Source: UBA3305 sp002373555 (GTDB lineage: Bacteria; Bacillota; Clostridia; Lachnospirales; Lachnospiraceae). Taken from it: DNA of 64,000 bases. The stretch covers positions 1-64,000 of the forward strand of contig CAMOER010000011.1 of assembly GCA_946612455.1 (NCBI GenBank), read 5' to 3'. Positions 35,293-43,723 of the stretch are shown piece after piece; the stretch's first letter is position 1; each line of letters opens with the position of its first letter. The notes under the pieces are model-generated. The model was not told the origin of the DNA and ran no database searches. It saw nothing but the letters and a program-made list of their open reading frames with translations. The position numbers were made by a program, and so were the translations under genes.

Positions 35293-36603
35293 ATGGACCG
35301 TTTGATTCCCGATATTCCCAGATTCTATACCGGGCTGGCCGAATGGCTCGGCTGCATGATGATTCTGTTTACTGTCCCTCGGAGGGTCAGCCGGACAGCA
35401 TTCGCGGCACTCAGTTCCGCTGTGCTTGCCGTGCTCTGCGGGTTCCTGATCCTGACGGTTGACGCCCCGCCCGGTCTGGCCTGGATCGCCTGCATGGCAG
35501 CTGCAGTCCTCATCATGTTCGGCTTTATCACCGGCTGCGCGGACATGACTGTCGTTGCTTCCGTATACTGTACCTCCGGCGCATTCCTATGCGCGGAATT
35601 TGCCGCCGCGCTGGAATGGCAGCTTCATACCTGGTTCTCCTATATCACAGGTCTGAATCCGGCAGGTTCCGTCATCATTCTCGCATGTATCTATGCCGCC
35701 GTTTTTCTAACGGTATTCCGCATCCTCCGATCGCAGCTGAGCGCGGAATACATGTCCCGTATCACCTGGAAAGAAGCGGTCTCCTTCCTGCTGATCGCCC
35801 TGATCACCTTTATTTTCAGCAACGTCAGCTTTTTCCTGAACAACACTCCTTTCTCCGGTCAGGTCATGGTCGATATCTTTACGATCCGCACGCTGGTGGA
35901 CCTGGGCGGTCTCGCCATCCTTTTCAGCTTTCAGAGCCGGCTGTCGGAACTCATCACGCAGGAGGAGCTTGCGTCCGTGCGGCATGTCCTGTCCAGCCAG
36001 TACGAACAGTACCGCAATTATCAGGAAAGCGAAGAAATGCTCCACATGATGCAGCATGATCTGAAGCATCAGATCGAAGGACTGCGTGCGCTGGATGACA
36101 AGGCGCAGCGGGAGGAATGGATCGACCACATGTCCGACGTCCTGGAGGAATGGCGGCTGCCGCACAGGACCGGCAACGCCGTCTTTGACACCATCCTTGC
36201 CGCCAAGCTCCGGAAAGCCCGCACGCTCGGCATCCGGATCACCTGCGTAGCGGACGGATCGCTTCTCGACAAGCTCCATGTGGCGGATATCTGCACCATT
36301 TTCGGCAATGCGATCGACAACGCCATGGAAAGCGTCGTCCAGATCGAAGACGAGGAGAAGCGGCTGATCCATATTTCCGTGACATCCCGGAACGGATTTA
36401 TCTTCATCGGCGTGGAGAATATTCTCGGTACGGAGATCCGGGAGGCATCCGGGACACTTCTGACCACCAAAGCAGACAAGGCATCCCACGGTTACGGCAT
36501 GAAAGGCATCCGGTATGCCGTCGAGAAATACGGCGGAAACGTATCCCACAAGGTCGAGAACGGGTGGTTCATGCTGAATATCCTGATTCCGATGACAAGG
36601 TAA
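35293..36603 (+). CDS. GHKL-domain sensor histidine kinase (AgrC-like)
   Basis: Membrane sensor of 436 residues. Six or seven hydrophobic helices fill residues 1 to about 215. The phosphoacceptor region MMQHDLKHQIEGLRAL contains the probable His, and the ATPase has N-box IFGNAIDNAMESV with a later GYGMKGIRYAVEKYGG G-box. This is the layout of peptide-sensing AgrC/ComD kinases. ATG at 35293 with GGGAG at 5 nt; an upstream GTG at 35287 is less well placed. Partner of the LytTR regulator. The signal is unknown and no AgrB/AgrD-like gene is nearby. Confidence 0.9.
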   Translation: MDRLIPDIPRFYTGLAEWLGCMMILFTVPRRVSRTAFAALSSAVLAVLCGFLILTVDAPPGLAWIACMAAAVLIMFGFITGCADMTVVASVYCTSGAFLCAEFAAALEWQLHTWFSYITGLNPAGSVIILACIYAAVFLTVFRILRSQLSAEYMSRITWKEAVSFLLIALITFIFSNVSFFLNNTPFSGQVMVDIFTIRTLVDLGGLAILFSFQSRLSELITQEELASVRHVLSSQYEQYRNYQESEEMLHMMQHDLKHQIEGLRALDDKAQREEWIDHMSDVLEEWRLPHRTGNAVFDTILAAKLRKARTLGIRITCVADGSLLDKLHVADICTIFGNAIDNAMESVVQIEDEEKRLIHISVTSRNGFIFIGVENILGTEIREASGTLLTTKADKASHGYGMKGIRYAVEKYGGNVSHKVENGWFMLNILIPMTR

Positions 36604-36617
36604 TCATCACTCTTCCG

Positions 36618-36654
36618 AAGAGGTTTCCGGCCTTTGCCCGGATTCCTCTTTTTT
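36618..36654 (+). terminator. Terminator of the two-component operon
   Basis: A 13-bp stem with one bulge (AAGAGG-TTCCGG and CCGG-TTCCTCTT) is followed by TTTTTT. It separates the kinase gene from the GH3 promoter region. Confidence 0.88.
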
Positions 36655-36658
36655 GTGA

Positions 36659-36689
36659 ACAATTTGTGTCCGGAAAACGACAGTTTGTG
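36659..36689 (+). promoter_or_regulatory. LytTR-type direct-repeat operator upstream of the GH3 operon
   Basis: Two copies of ACA(A/G)TTTGTG start at 36659 and 36680, exactly 21 bp apart. LytTR regulators such as AgrA and ComE bind direct repeats close to ACAGTTNAG with 12-13 bp between 9-bp sites, which is the same geometry. The second repeat ends 31 bp before the -10 box TACAAT at 36721-36726. Confidence 0.7.
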
Positions 36690-36720
36690 ACGCCATTCCC
36701 CTAACATGATAGAAAAATGG

Positions 36721-36726
36721 TACAAT
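36721..36726 (+). promoter_or_regulatory. -10 box of the GH3 operon
   Basis: TACAAT at 36721-36726, 31 nt before the start codon. The position expected for a -35 box (36698-36703) is C-rich and does not match the consensus, which fits activation by the LytTR regulator bound just upstream. Confidence 0.6.
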
Positions 36727-36757
36727 CCGCACTATAAAACCACCAAGGAGGTAATGT

Positions 36758-39751
36758 ATGCAGTCACTCATCACCAACCTGCTGGGCCCGATCTTCTACG
36801 GAATGGGCGTCAGCGAGGCGGACTTCGCATCGTATCTTTCTTCCTGCATGAGCTACGTCTATGCAGCGATCGTTGCACTCATCGCACTGATCGTCCTGCT
36901 CATCGTGGCAGGCAAGGCAAAGAAAGAGAACCGCGGCTTCATCCGTCTCTCATCCATCGTGGCATTTCTTGCCGCCATCGCTCTTATTGCGAACCTTGTC
37001 ATCACCGGCCCGCTGAAGGCCAACGTTGAGACCTTCTTAAAGGGCTCCGGCGTGAACCTGCAGGAGCAGACCATTGCCGACAGTAAAGACGTCATCAAGC
37101 GCGTCGGCGAAGAAGGTCTGGTACTCGTCAAGAACGAAGGACTTCTCCCCCTGGAAGCCGGCAACATCAATGTCTTCGGATGGGGCTCCACCAATCCCAT
37201 CCTCGGAGGAACCGGTTCCGGTTCCTCCGACGGTTCCACCGCAGTAGGCATCCTCGGATCCCTTGCTGACGCAGGCTTTACGACAAACGCCGATCTGTCG
37301 AAGATCTATACGGATTACCGTGCGGACCGTCCTGTCGTTGCCATGCAGAATCAGGACTGGACACTTCCGGAGCCTACCGTTGACACCTACACGGATGCCG
37401 TCATGAGCCAGTGCAAGGATTTCTCCGACACGGCCGTGATCGTCATCAGCCGTTCCGGCGGTGAGGGCGCTGACCTGCCCGTTGACATGTACGGCGTCAT
37501 CCACGGCACCTATGATATCTCCTCTCAGGTCTCCGTAACGCCGGAACAGATGGGATATTACAGAGCCACCTACACCAACAACGGCAGCTACGATGATTTC
37601 GAGCAGGGCGAGCACTATCTGGAGCTCTCCGTAACGGAAGAGCAGATGGTCGAGAAGGTCTGCTCCGAATTCGAAAAGGTCGTTGTCGTCATCAACGCCA
37701 ACAACTCCATGGAGCTCGGCTGGGTCGATGAATATCCCCAGATCGGTGCTGTTATCCTCGCTCCCGGCGCTGGTAATACCGGTCTCTCCGCCCTCGGCGA
37801 AGTCATGTCCGGTGCCGTCAATCCTTCCGGAAGAACCGTTGATACATTCGTCAAGGATCTGACCGCAACCCCTACCTGGAACAACTTCGGAAACTTCTCC
37901 TACACCAATGTGGACGATCTGAAGGAGACCATCAAGGCGAACGACGCCGCTTACGAAGGAAACCTTGCATTCGTAAACTATGTGGAAGGCATCTATGTAG
38001 GCTACAAGTTCTATGAGACAGCAGCCGAAGAAGGCCTGATCACCTATGAAGACATGGTCCAGTATCCTTTCGGCTACGGCCTGTCCTACACTACCTTCGA
38101 GCAGAAGATTGAGAACTTCGCTTTTGACGGAACCAACGTCACCTTTGATGTCAACGTGACCAATACCGGAAGCGTTGCCGGCAAGGACGTCGTCGAAGTC
38201 TACTTCAACCCGCCTTACACCAACGGCGGCATCGAGAAGGCTTCCGTCAATCTTGTCGATTTCGCGAAGACCCAGACGCTGGATGCAGGCGCATCCGAGA
38301 CCGTCTCCTTCTCCATCCCTGCAGAGGATTTCGCTTCCTATGATTCCACCGGCATCAAGGCCGCCGGCGGCGCTTATGTCCTTGAGGCGGGCGACTATGT
38401 CGTTTCCGTACGTGCTGACTCTCACACCGTTCTTGCCGAAGAGACCTTCACGGTAGACGCTGACGTGATCTACTCCGACGGCCGTCCTTCCGACAAGATC
38501 GCTGTCACGAATCAGTTCCAGGATTACTCCAGAAGCGACTTCGAACAGCTCTCCCGTGCAGACGGATTTGCAAACTATGCGACCGCTACTGCTGCACCCA
38601 CGAACTTTGAGATGAGCGCGGATGTACGCTCTGCTGTAGAAGCCAACGTATTCGGCATCTACGATCCGACCGCTTATGACAATGCAGACGATGTCATGCC
38701 TACGCTCGGCGCACAGAACGGCCTTACCCTTTACAGCCTGCGCGGCGCTGCTTATGACGATGAAGCCTGGGAGCCCCTGCTTGACCAGCTTACTCTGGAA
38801 GACATGTCTCTCATGATCAACCTCGGCGGATGGCAGACGGCTGAAGTCGCTTCCGTCGGCAAAGTCGGCACCTCCGACTGTGACGGCCCTGCCGGACTGT
38901 CCAACTTCATCACCGGCGCTTACGGTACCGCCTATCCCGCCGAAGTCCTGATGGCACAGACCTGGAACACCGATCTCATTCAGGAAATGGGCGAAAAGAT
39001 GGGCCAGGAATATGCCGACGCCAACAACTACGGCTGGTACGGTCCCGCCATGAACACCCACAGAAACGCTTTCGCAGGACGTAACTTCGAGTACTACTCC
39101 GAAGACGGCGTACTGGGCGGCAAGATGTGCGCCGCCGAGATCAACGGTGCTGCCACCAAGGGCGTCTATCCGTACATCAAGCACTTCGCGCTGAATGATC
39201 AGGAAGGCAACAGATGCTCGTTCCTGCTGACCTGGGCAGACGAGCAGGCGATCCGCGAGATCTATCTGAAGCCCTTCGAGATCGGCGTAAAGAACTATGA
39301 AGGCACACCCATCGCGGCGATGTCCTCCTTCAACTTCATCGGAACCGTTCCTTCCTGCGCCAACCCGAACCTGCTGAACAACGTTCTGCGCGGTGAGTGG
39401 GGATTTGTCGGAATGGTCGAGACGGACTACAACGGCTCCTACGGTTATCAGATCACCGATCACTGCATCAGGAACGGCAACGATCTGATGCTCGGATTTG
39501 CATCCGCGCCTTCGAACCAGCTCACAGACACCAGCGCTACCGCAACACTTGCCATGCGCCAGGCCTGCAAGAACATCATGTACACCGTCGTCAATTCCGG
39601 ATTCTATGCCGGTGATACCGATCCCGCGACCGCAGGATCCAACGCTCTGAAGGAGCTGCTGACCAAGATCGACGTTCCGGTCTGCATCTGCCTGGTAGCT
39701 CTTGAGGCTCTGTTCTTCTGGATGTGGAAGAAGAAAAAGAAAGCTGCCTGA
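36758..39751 (+). CDS. Membrane-anchored GH3 glycoside hydrolase with permuted domain order
   Basis: Probable beta-glucosidase-type enzyme of 997 residues. Two N-terminal helices (about 30-52 and 67-88) are followed by the GH3 C-domain (EEGLVLVKNEGLLPLE through YPFGYGLSYTTFE, about 115-445). Next comes a fibronectin-III-like domain (about 455-570) and only then the TIM-barrel domain (about 680-950), with the nucleophile Asp in FVGMVETDYN. KHFALNDQEGNR supplies the substrate-binding KHF. A last helix and Lys-rich tail end the protein. This inverted order is known from Ruminococcus albus and Butyrivibrio fibrisolvens beta-glucosidases; the flanking helices suggest anchoring at both ends. ATG at 36758 follows AAGGAGG. 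Confidence 0.9.
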   Translation: MQSLITNLLGPIFYGMGVSEADFASYLSSCMSYVYAAIVALIALIVLLIVAGKAKKENRGFIRLSSIVAFLAAIALIANLVITGPLKANVETFLKGSGVNLQEQTIADSKDVIKRVGEEGLVLVKNEGLLPLEAGNINVFGWGSTNPILGGTGSGSSDGSTAVGILGSLADAGFTTNADLSKIYTDYRADRPVVAMQNQDWTLPEPTVDTYTDAVMSQCKDFSDTAVIVISRSGGEGADLPVDMYGVIHGTYDISSQVSVTPEQMGYYRATYTNNGSYDDFEQGEHYLELSVTEEQMVEKVCSEFEKVVVVINANNSMELGWVDEYPQIGAVILAPGAGNTGLSALGEVMSGAVNPSGRTVDTFVKDLTATPTWNNFGNFSYTNVDDLKETIKANDAAYEGNLAFVNYVEGIYVGYKFYETAAEEGLITYEDMVQYPFGYGLSYTTFEQKIENFAFDGTNVTFDVNVTNTGSVAGKDVVEVYFNPPYTNGGIEKASVNLVDFAKTQTLDAGASETVSFSIPAEDFASYDSTGIKAAGGAYVLEAGDYVVSVRADSHTVLAEETFTVDADVIYSDGRPSDKIAVTNQFQDYSRSDFEQLSRADGFANYATATAAPTNFEMSADVRSAVEANVFGIYDPTAYDNADDVMPTLGAQNGLTLYSLRGAAYDDEAWEPLLDQLTLEDMSLMINLGGWQTAEVASVGKVGTSDCDGPAGLSNFITGAYGTAYPAEVLMAQTWNTDLIQEMGEKMGQEYADANNYGWYGPAMNTHRNAFAGRNFEYYSEDGVLGGKMCAAEINGAATKGVYPYIKHFALNDQEGNRCSFLLTWADEQAIREIYLKPFEIGVKNYEGTPIAAMSSFNFIGTVPSCANPNLLNNVLRGEWGFVGMVETDYNGSYGYQITDHCIRNGNDLMLGFASAPSNQLTDTSATATLAMRQACKNIMYTVVNSGFYAGDTDPATAGSNALKELLTKIDVPVCICLVALEALFFWMWKKKKKAA

Positions 39752-39793
39752 TCCGATGGCAGTCTGCTGAGAATACTGTATAAACAGTGAACC

Positions 39794-39828
39794 GCCGCCG
39801 TGCTCTCCCCATGGTGCAGCACGGCGGC
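39794..39828 (+). terminator. Hairpin terminator after the permuted GH3 gene
   Basis: A perfect 11-bp stem (GCCGCCGTGCT and AGCACGGCGGC) with 13-nt loop. The following T-tract is short (TTAT), so read-through to the next GH3 gene is possible. Confidence 0.65.
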
Positions 39829-39889
39829 TTATCGGACCTTTCCTGCCGGAGCGCAAAGCGCCATGAACCAGCATTGTAAACCGTTCCAT

Positions 39890-39981
39890 GCTGTCATCCT
39901 GCGTCGCAAAGCGCCGGAGTCCGACAGTATATAACTCTCCCGCTGTCATCCTGAGGTGCGAAGCACCGAAGGACCCACCGC
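39890..39981. repeat. Two copies of a TGTCATCCTG intergenic repeat
   Basis: CTGTCATCCTG occurs at 39891 and 39943, each followed by a GCGNNGCGAAGC-type segment and, in the second copy, CGAAGGACCC. The same family recurs in reverse orientation at 52609-52675 and 52907-52962. The rest of the 39752-40117 interval holds the hairpin above and no supported gene. Confidence 0.6.
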
Positions 39982-40117
39982 GTCTGTACTGCAGGATGCG
40001 TTCAACCATAATTAATGAAGATGAAAACCGCACGATCCATATCGTGATCCATATATATCAGCTGCTGTAAAGGAATCCTAAAAATCATTCATTATATACA
40101 TAGAACAAGGAGGAAAC

Positions 40118-42544
40118 ATGAAGCATCAGGACATTATTTCAAAGCTTTCTCTGGATGAAAAATGCTACCTGCTCTCCGGCCGCGATTTCTGGTCCACCTA
40201 CAGTGTGGAGAAGAAGGGCGTTCCCAGCATCAACCTGTCTGACGGCCCGCACGGCATCCGCAAGCAGGAAGGCGCCGGCGACCAGCTCGGCCTCGGCGGA
40301 TCGCTTCCGGCGACCTGCTTCCCGACAGCTGCAACGATCGCCAATTCCTGGGATCCCGCGCTCGGCGAAGAGATCGGAAGAAATCTGGGCGAGGAAGCAG
40401 CCTGCCAGGATGTCGCCGTTCTTTTAGGACCCGGCCTCAACATCAAGAGAAGCCCGCTCTGCGGACGTAACTTTGAGTATTTCTCCGAAGACCCCTATCT
40501 TGCCGGAAAAATGGCTGCCGGCTACATCCGCGGCATGCAGGAAAACGGCATTTCCGCCTGTCCGAAGCATTTCGCAGCGAACAACTCCGAGCTTCGCCGT
40601 CAGGCATCCAACTCCGTCGTAGACGAGAGAACGCTTCGGGAGATCTACCTGACCGGCTTTGAGATCGCCGTCACGGAATCTCATCCGAAGAGCATCATGT
40701 CCTCCTATAATGAAGTCAATAGTGTCTATGCAAATGAGAACGAGCATCTGCTGCAGGAGATCTTAAGAGACCAGTGGGGATTTGACGGATTCGTCGTTTC
40801 CGACTGGGGCGCCGGAAACAATTTTGTGGACGGTGTCAGAGCCGGCTCCCATCTGGAGATGCCGACCACCGGCGGCGATTCCGCCGAGCAGCTGATTAAA
40901 GCCGTCAAGGAAGGAAAGATCGACGAAGCCATGGTCGACCGCCGCGTAGATGAACTTCTGGATGTCGTCCTGGCTGTGGATAAGGCCGTACAGCCGTACA
41001 AAGGCAAAGCGTTCGATATTGAGATGCATCACGCCGCGGCCAGAAAAGCCAGTGAGCAGAGCATCGTTCTCCTCCGGAATGAAGAGGACCTTCTTCCGCT
41101 GGCAGAAGGAACCCGCGTTGCCGTGATCGGCGATTTCGCCGAGACGCCCCGCTATCAGGGTGCCGGTTCCTCCGTCGTCAATCCCACCAAGCTGGATTCC
41201 GCGATGGACGTGATCAGGAATTTCCCGCTGGAAGTCGTTGGTTTTGAGAAAGGCTATCCCCGTGTCGGCGACAAGGATCCTGCCATGGAAGCAGCCGCCG
41301 TCGATCTTGCGAAGAAAGCGGATGTCATCCTGCTCTATCTCGGTCTCGATGAAATTTCCGAATCCGAAGGTCTGGACCGTCAGCACATGAAACTGCCGGC
41401 CAGCCAGGTCTCTCTCCTGAAGGCCGTTGCTGCCGTCAATCAGAACATCGTGATCGTCATGTCCGCCGGTTCCGCGGTCGAGATGCCCTGGATCAAATCC
41501 TGCAAGGCAATGGTGCACGGTTATCTGTGCGGCCAGGCCGGCGCCGCTGCTGTTCTCAGAGTCATCATGGGCGACGTGAATCCTTCCGGAAAGCTTTCCG
41601 AGAGCTATCCGCTCTCCTATGACGACGTTTCCTCCAAGCCTTACTTCCCGGCAAAGGAACGCAGCGTGGAGTACAGAGAAGGTCTCTATGTCGGATACCG
41701 TTACTATGAGACAGTGAACAAGCCCGTCCTGTTCCCGTTCGGCTTCGGTCTTTCCTATACGACCTTCGAATACAGCGATATAACCGCAACGGACAAAGAA
41801 GTCTCCTTTACCCTGACCAATACCGGAAGCCGTGACGGCGCCGAGGTGGCGCAGGTCTATGTATCTGCTGTCGCTCCGAAGGTATACCGTCCCGCGAAGG
41901 AACTGAAAGGCTTCAGAAAGGTCTTCCTGAAAGCCGGCGAGAGCCAGAAAGTCGTCATTCCGCTGGATGACAAGGCGTTCCGTTATTTCAACACAAAGAC
42001 CGACAGGTTCGAAATCGACGGCGGAAAGTACAATATCATGGTAGGCGCAAGTGTAGCGGATATCAGGCTTTGTGCGGAAGTCGAAGTCCAGGGGACGGAG
42101 GCGCCGCTTCCGCTCGGTATTTCCGAGCTTCCCAGCTATGCATCCGGCAATATCACCGCTGTTTCCGATGCAGAGTTCACAAAGCTTCTCGGACACGCGA
42201 TCCCGGACGGCAGCTGGACAGGCAGACTGCGCATGAACGATGCCATCGCACAGCTCTACTATGCGAAGAGCCTGAAGGCCAGACTGGTCGGCAAAGTGCT
42301 GCAGGGAATCCTGGACAAGAGTATGGCCAAGGGCAAGCCGGATCTGAATATCATCTTCATCACGAACATGCCTTTCCGGGCGATCGGCAAGATGGCCGGC
42401 GGCATGGTCAGCCAGGAAATGTGCGAATCGATCGTTACGATCATCAACGGCCACGCGATCGCCTTCTTCAAGGGACTCGGCGGGCTGATCGGCGGTTTCT
42501 TCCGTCAGAGCAAGGTACAGAAAAAGGCAAAATCAATCAAATAA
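40118..42544 (+). CDS. GH3 glycoside hydrolase, canonical order, with C-terminal extension
   Basis: Probable intracellular beta-glucosidase-type enzyme of 808 residues, without a signal peptide. The TIM barrel (about 10-285) has KHFAANNSELRRQ and the nucleophile Asp in FDGFVVSDWGAG. The C-domain (about 320-560) contains SIVLLRNEEDLLPL, and an FnIII domain (about 575-680) has SYTTFEYSDITAT and GAEVAQVYVS. About 110 extra residues follow, with hydrophobic and Lys-rich stretches (IAFFKGLGGLIGGFF), which are unusual and might associate with membrane. ATG at 40118 follows AAGGAGG. It is 366 nt after the permuted GH3 gene and 15 nt before the GtrA-like gene. Confidence 0.92.
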   Translation: MKHQDIISKLSLDEKCYLLSGRDFWSTYSVEKKGVPSINLSDGPHGIRKQEGAGDQLGLGGSLPATCFPTAATIANSWDPALGEEIGRNLGEEAACQDVAVLLGPGLNIKRSPLCGRNFEYFSEDPYLAGKMAAGYIRGMQENGISACPKHFAANNSELRRQASNSVVDERTLREIYLTGFEIAVTESHPKSIMSSYNEVNSVYANENEHLLQEILRDQWGFDGFVVSDWGAGNNFVDGVRAGSHLEMPTTGGDSAEQLIKAVKEGKIDEAMVDRRVDELLDVVLAVDKAVQPYKGKAFDIEMHHAAARKASEQSIVLLRNEEDLLPLAEGTRVAVIGDFAETPRYQGAGSSVVNPTKLDSAMDVIRNFPLEVVGFEKGYPRVGDKDPAMEAAAVDLAKKADVILLYLGLDEISESEGLDRQHMKLPASQVSLLKAVAAVNQNIVIVMSAGSAVEMPWIKSCKAMVHGYLCGQAGAAAVLRVIMGDVNPSGKLSESYPLSYDDVSSKPYFPAKERSVEYREGLYVGYRYYETVNKPVLFPFGFGLSYTTFEYSDITATDKEVSFTLTNTGSRDGAEVAQVYVSAVAPKVYRPAKELKGFRKVFLKAGESQKVVIPLDDKAFRYFNTKTDRFEIDGGKYNIMVGASVADIRLCAEVEVQGTEAPLPLGISELPSYASGNITAVSDAEFTKLLGHAIPDGSWTGRLRMNDAIAQLYYAKSLKARLVGKVLQGILDKSMAKGKPDLNIIFITNMPFRAIGKMAGGMVSQEMCESIVTIINGHAIAFFKGLGGLIGGFFRQSKVQKKAKSIK

Positions 42545-42559
42545 AAAGAAGGGGTTAAT

Positions 42560-43141
42560 ATGGGCAGTTTTGCAGAAAAACATCCGAAAGCAGCACAGTG
42601 GATCCGTGAGGGCGGTCTGTTCCTGATCTTCAGCTACGTCGTCACCTTCCTGAAATGGGGACTTCTCACCTTCCTGCCGGCACTTTTCCACGGCATGGTC
42701 GGCGATGTCGCCTGGGCATGGCCCGGCATCGAAACGCAGGTCTTCGGCGTACCGCTGACGCTCGCGGTCATCGGCAACAGCCTGGCCGACGGCGGACTTG
42801 CCTTCACACTGGCGAACTTTACATCCATCATTCTCGGCGAATGCATCAACTTCCCGCTGCAGAGAAATGTTACGTTCCGAAGCCACGGACCGATCGTTCC
42901 CCAGATCCTGTGTCATTTTGCAGGCGCACTCGGCGTATTCTTCGTCATGAACCTGTTCACCTGCATCTGGAATCCGGTCACGGCGGCATTCAATGTGCCG
43001 GACGGCATCCGGAACATCGTGACAACAGTCGTCACCGGCGGTGTATCCATGGTTATCATCTTCGCGATCGACAAGACCATCTTCGCGCCCGGATTCATGA
43101 ACAAAAATTACAGGCCGGAAGCGGCAGAGGAAAAGAAGTAA
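42560..43141 (+). CDS. GtrA-like multipass membrane protein
   Basis: Membrane protein of 193 residues with four predicted helices and the GtrA pattern of a helix ending near the conserved NFPLQRNVTFRS segment, typical of flippase-like proteins that move polyprenyl-phosphate sugars. ATG at 42560 follows AAGGGG. It follows the canonical GH3 gene by 15 nt and is followed by a terminator, so these two are probably co-transcribed. No glycosyltransferase partner is adjacent; its link with the GH3 enzymes is unclear. Confidence 0.82.
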   Translation: MGSFAEKHPKAAQWIREGGLFLIFSYVVTFLKWGLLTFLPALFHGMVGDVAWAWPGIETQVFGVPLTLAVIGNSLADGGLAFTLANFTSIILGECINFPLQRNVTFRSHGPIVPQILCHFAGALGVFFVMNLFTCIWNPVTAAFNVPDGIRNIVTTVVTGGVSMVIIFAIDKTIFAPGFMNKNYRPEAAEEKK

Positions 43142-43165
43142 GCTTCATCAAGCAAAAGAGAAAAA

Positions 43166-43201
43166 CAGACCGCCGGATCATCCGGCGGCCTGTGCTTTAT
43201 T
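43166..43201 (+). terminator. Terminator of the GH3/GtrA operon
   Basis: CCGCCGGAT and ATCCGGCGG form a 9-bp stem, extended by CAG/CTG, followed by a short T-rich stretch. Confidence 0.8.
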
Positions 43202-43233
43202 CCAGGCGTTTTATACAGCGGGAACTTTTTCTT

Positions 43234-43530
43234 GTTTTTGTCTCCCGCGTGCATAGATTCCTGTTTTTCTTTTCTTTATGGCCTCTCCCCGTGCACAGTT
43301 TCTTGCTTCTCTTTTCTTTATGGTCTCTCCCCGTGTACAGTTTCTTATTTTTTCCTTTTTATGGTCTCTCCCCGTGCACAATTTCTTGCTTCTCTTCTTT
43401 TTATGGTCTCTCCCCGTGTACAGACTCTTACTTCTTCTTTGTTTATGGTCTAACTCCGTGCAAAAACCTTTGTCATTCTTTGCTTTATGGTCTGTCACCC
43501 TACTGGAATTGGAACCTAATTCTTATGGTT
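43234..43530. repeat. Degenerate 42-bp tandem repeat array (about 7 units)
   Basis: The core TTTATGGTCTCTCCCCGTG followed by CACA and a pyrimidine-rich tail recurs with its ATGG at 43278, 43320, 43361, 43403, 43445 and 43487 (spacings 42, 41, 42, 42 and 42), with weaker units at each end. The core has a central GTGCAC or GTGTAC. The plus strand is strongly pyrimidine-rich. Because 42 is a multiple of three, open frames run through it on both strands, but the 41-bp step shifts the reading frame of the repeat, which argues against coding. It lies between the GtrA terminator and the PD-(D/E)XK-like gene; 43531-43723 shows no gene. Confidence 0.85.
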
Positions 43531-43723
43531 ACATTCAAACATGCACACTTTTCCGATAAACACACTATTATCCAGGGGCTTTTCAAAAAGATCAGACCTT
43601 AAAACACAGATTCATTCTTCCTTATGCACGCACTGTTCACCCAAAGACCAGCTATGCAGTATTCCGGCAGACGATCTGCCCTGTCCGGATTTTCAATCAT
43701 GATCATTTCATGGAATACAGAAA

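Noticed and set aside
37037..40033. A 998-codon minus-strand open frame opposite the permuted GH3 gene
   Set aside because: It mirrors the codon structure of a clear GH3 gene, has no ribosome-binding site or recognisable domain, and is a frame shadow of GC-rich coding DNA.
43211..43498. Lys/Arg-rich 14-residue repeat protein on the minus strand and hydrophobic repeat protein on the plus strand across the 42-bp array
   Set aside because: A 42-bp period keeps all frames open automatically; one 41-bp unit shifts the repeat into another frame, so selection for either protein is not supported.
43234..43530. CRISPR array
   Set aside because: There are no unique spacers: the whole 42-bp unit is repeated with drift, and no cas genes are present.
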